DNA of 64,000 nucleotides from Phycisphaerales bacterium (GTDB taxonomy: Bacteria > Planctomycetota > Phycisphaerae > UBA1845). The translations under genes were made by a program, and so were the position numbers. The DNA is taken from contig JACKHG010000003.1 in the NCBI GenBank assembly GCA_020639115.1, forward strand, positions 248,001-312,000. Direction: 5' to 3'. Below the pieces are notes generated by a model that made no database searches, had not been told where the DNA came from, and saw nothing but the letters and a program-made list of their open reading frames with translations. Shown here one piece after another: positions 62,316 to 64,000 of the stretch. Each line of letters begins with the position of its first letter. Position 1 is the stretch's first letter.

Positions 62316-62558
62316 TCAGTCGAGATACTTGTGATACTCGCTGCGGTAGAGGCGGGTGACGACCGGGTTGTCGAAGTGGTTGATGGGCGTGGCGAGTTCG
62401 GCCATGTCGGGCGGGAAGACGAACAGGCCGGGCAGGCCGTCGGTCGTGAGGTAGCGCGTGGGGACGCGGACGCGCAGGGTCGCGGACGCTGCGGGGTGAG
62501 ATGCGTCGATCAAGTGGGGGGCCGAAGCGGTGGCCCGGGCGGCTGACGCCGCGTTCAT
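62316..62558 (-). CDS. Small hypothetical protein
   Basis: An 80-codon frame on the minus strand with GGGAAA six bases before the ATG at 62558. After an Ala/Ser-rich start the protein reads LRVRVPTRYLTTDGLPGLFV and then AELATPINHFDNPVVTRLYR, which has a balanced composition unlike most shadow frames. I recognise no family. A frame of similar length exists on the plus strand but is Gly/Val/Asp-rich and shadow-like. Its neighbours are about 360 and 280 bases away, so no operon context helps. It may be a true small gene or a remnant. Confidence 0.4.
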   Translation of the reverse strand: MNAASAARATASAPHLIDASHPAASATLRVRVPTRYLTTDGLPGLFVFPPDMAELATPINHFDNPVVTRLYRSEYHKYLD

Positions 62559-62833
62559 CCTGCATTTCCCAATAGCGACGTGTTGCGGCGTGCCGTCGGC
62601 ATGACCCCAGCATGCCGCTTCGCGGCTGGGCTGGCAGGGTCGTCAGTGCGCGGCGACCCCCGCCCACGGCTTCAGGAGAAGCGGCGTCGATGGACCGCAT
62701 CTGTTAATTTGGGTAGATTGCACCTCGCTCAGTGCCCAGAGGATGGCAGGGCTTCGCGCTGGCGTGGGGGCGGCCCCCGGAGTACGCTGCTCGCCCAGCG
62801 GCGTTTGGCGCCGGAAAGTGCGAGGAGACGGCA

Positions 62834-63337
62834 TTGAAGTTCGCGTTGGTCGATCGGATTCTGGAATGTTCGCCGCCGGAGCGTCTGGTGGGCGTGAAGG
62901 CGGTATCGCTGGCGGAGGAGTACCTGGCGGATCACTTCCCGACGTTTCCGGTGCTGCCGGGGGTGCTGATGCTGGAGGCGTTGGCGGAATCGGCGGCGTG
63001 GCTGGTACGGGCGACTAACGACTTCGCGTGCAGCGTTGTCTTGCTAAAGGACGCCAGAAACGTTACATACAAGAGCTTCATGAAGCCCGGCCGGCTCTTG
63101 CGGACCGAGGTGACGTGCCGCCGGATGGCGCCCGGCGAGAGCGAGTTTGTCGGCACGGGTTACAGCGACGAGCGTGAGGTGGTGAAGGCCCGGTTTGCGC
63201 TGCGCCATTTCAACCTCGCGGATCGGGCGGCGAGCATGGCGGGCGTGGACGCCCGGATCATTTCACAGGCGCGCGAACGCTTCGCGCTTCTGTGCAGCGA
63301 GTTGCAAGGACACCAGCCGGTCAAGACGACCGGCTGA
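62834..63337 (+). CDS. fabZ: FabZ/FabA-like 3-hydroxyacyl-ACP dehydratase
   Basis: Hot-dog-fold protein of 167 residues. The TTG at 62834 is used because GAGGAG precedes it by six bases and because MKFALVDRILECSPPERLVG matches family starts. HFPTFPVLPGVLMLEALAES is the FabZ helix with the active-site His (in DHFPTFPVLPG) and a Glu one helix turn on. It would dehydrate 3-hydroxyacyl-ACP or, if inactive, act as a partner subunit. It is followed at 49 bases by an ACP gene and then by a second FabZ-like gene, so the three form an operon for making an acyl chain. Confidence 0.87.
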   Translation: MKFALVDRILECSPPERLVGVKAVSLAEEYLADHFPTFPVLPGVLMLEALAESAAWLVRATNDFACSVVLLKDARNVTYKSFMKPGRLLRTEVTCRRMAPGESEFVGTGYSDEREVVKARFALRHFNLADRAASMAGVDARIISQARERFALLCSELQGHQPVKTTG

Positions 63338-63386
63338 CTATTTCTATGCCCGAATCGCGGGCGGGGTAGCAGGAGGTACACGGGAC

Positions 63387-63776
63387 ATGGCGCTGAGCCG
63401 CGACGAGATCTTCAACCGAGTCAAGGATGTGCTGGTCGAAGCGCTGGGCGTTGACGACGATGAGGTCACCGAGACGGCCACGCTCAGCGGCGACCTGGGC
63501 GCCGAGAGCATCGACTACCTCGACATCGTCTTCCGCCTCGAACGGGATTTCTCCATCAAGATTCCGCGGGGCGAGCTGTTTCCCGACGACCTGCTCAACA
63601 ACCCCGAGTACGTCGACAACGGCAAGCTCACCCCCGTCGGCCTGGAGAAGCTGCAGGAAGCCATGCCCCACGCCGACCTGTCCGGCTTTGCCGACAATCC
63701 CGACGTGTCGCGCATGCCCGAGTTCTTCACCGTCGGCACGATCGTCAATTACGTCGAGCGCAAGCTCGCCGCCTGA
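63387..63776 (+). CDS. Acyl carrier protein with C-terminal extension
   Basis: A 129-residue acyl carrier protein, longer than the usual ~80. Four-helix ACP features are clear: RDEIFNRVKDVLVEALGVDD, then LGAESIDYLDIVFRLERDF, where Ser41 is the phosphopantetheine site in an ESIDYLD context rather than the common DSLD. The last ~50 residues (GKLTPVGLEKLQEAMPHADL and a hydrophobic end VGTIVNYVERKLAA) are extra. AGGAGG lies upstream of the ATG at 63387. It probably carries acyl groups for the two flanking FabZ-like dehydratases and not the housekeeping cycle, since it differs from the standard ACP. Confidence 0.9.
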   Translation: MALSRDEIFNRVKDVLVEALGVDDDEVTETATLSGDLGAESIDYLDIVFRLERDFSIKIPRGELFPDDLLNNPEYVDNGKLTPVGLEKLQEAMPHADLSGFADNPDVSRMPEFFTVGTIVNYVERKLAA

Positions 63777-63788
63777 CGCCCCGTCATC

Positions 63789-64000
63789 ATGCGCTGGATC
63801 TGGATCGACGCGTTCACCGAGTTCGAATCGGGTCGGCGCGCCCGCGCCATCAAGAACGTCACGCTGGCTGAAGAGTACCTGCACGACCACTTTCCGGGTT
63901 ATCCCGTGCTGCCCCCCTCGCTGATGATCGAGGGCATGGCCCAGACCGCCGGCATTCTCGTCGGCGAGGCCGGCGGTTTCCGCGAAAAAGTGATCCTCGC
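63789..64000 (+). CDS. FabZ-like dehydratase, 3' partial
   Basis: Starts with ATG at 63789, 12 bases after the ACP gene, and runs off the window. The visible 70 residues include MRWIWIDAFTEFESGRRARA and YLHDHFPGYPVLPPSLMIEG, which is the FabZ active-site region with its His and a Glu on the following helix; the usual PG is PP here. It resembles but is not identical to the FabZ-like protein two genes upstream, so the operon has two different hot-dog proteins around one ACP. Confidence 0.85.
   Translation, partial: MRWIWIDAFTEFESGRRARAIKNVTLAEEYLHDHFPGYPVLPPSLMIEGMAQTAGILVGEAGGFREKVIL

Overview
This 64 kb high-GC window most likely comes from a planctomycete, probably of the Phycisphaerae type. 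The grounds are large secreted proteins with Cys-rich and dockerin-like calcium repeats, several 'CPxCGYxLxG...CPECG' zinc-ribbon membrane proteins, an ECF sigma factor beside a membrane Ser/Thr kinase, a DUF5117-type metalloprotease, and a possible PEP-CTERM-like tail. No plasmid, phage or rRNA operon was recognised. The taxonomic call is inference from family content.

Layout. 0-8.3 kb: 3' part of a secreted Cys-rich protein, an RND efflux pair (lipoprotein adaptor plus inner-membrane pump) and a beta-barrel-like outer membrane protein. 8.4-18 kb: phosphoglycolate phosphatase-like HAD, a two-gene 2-oxoacid:ferredoxin oxidoreductase (minus strand, with terminator), a divergent PLP beta-synthase with CBS domains, a zinc alcohol dehydrogenase, a TlpA-like thioredoxin-TPR protein and an aminotransferase translationally coupled to a 50-residue membrane protein. 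18.4-19.6 kb: no credible protein gene, but dense local hairpins ending in a strong intrinsic terminator; I interpret it as a long structured non-coding RNA of unassigned class. 19.6-20.7 kb: a Y1/REP-associated transposase framed symmetrically by two inverted pairs of a short palindromic repeat. 20.7-31.3 kb: housekeeping and unknown genes (DUF423, FxsA, rRNA methyltransferase, DUF547 lipoprotein, DUF1015, QueC-like, PilT-like ATPase, zinc-ribbon proteins, an Nramp-like transporter lacking the usual metal motifs) and a tRNA with CAT anticodon. 31.4-44.4 kb: a giant repeat-built Cys-rich secreted protein, sigma factor plus kinase, and two further secreted dockerin-like proteins. 44.5-56.6 kb: aminotransferase, a DsbD-N-like protein with a redoxin, an ABC exporter, a lipoprotein, a zinc metalloprotease and a VWA/GATase-like membrane protein. 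56.6-58.5 kb: gene-poor spacer packed with different 7- and 8-bp tandem arrays. 58.5-64 kb: cupin, M20 amidohydrolase, a gamma-glutamylcyclotransferase-like membrane fusion protein, then a FabZ-like/ACP/FabZ-like lipid operon running off the end.

How the genes relate: adjacent same-strand sets that probably act together are the RND pump, KorAB, aminotransferase plus small membrane protein, sigma plus kinase, DsbD-N plus redoxin, and the FabZ/ACP/FabZ set. Most other neighbours look independent. The best candidates for undescribed biology are the long RNA at 18.45-19.60 kb, the REP-transposase unit next to it, and the mosaic of short tandem arrays near 57-59 kb.
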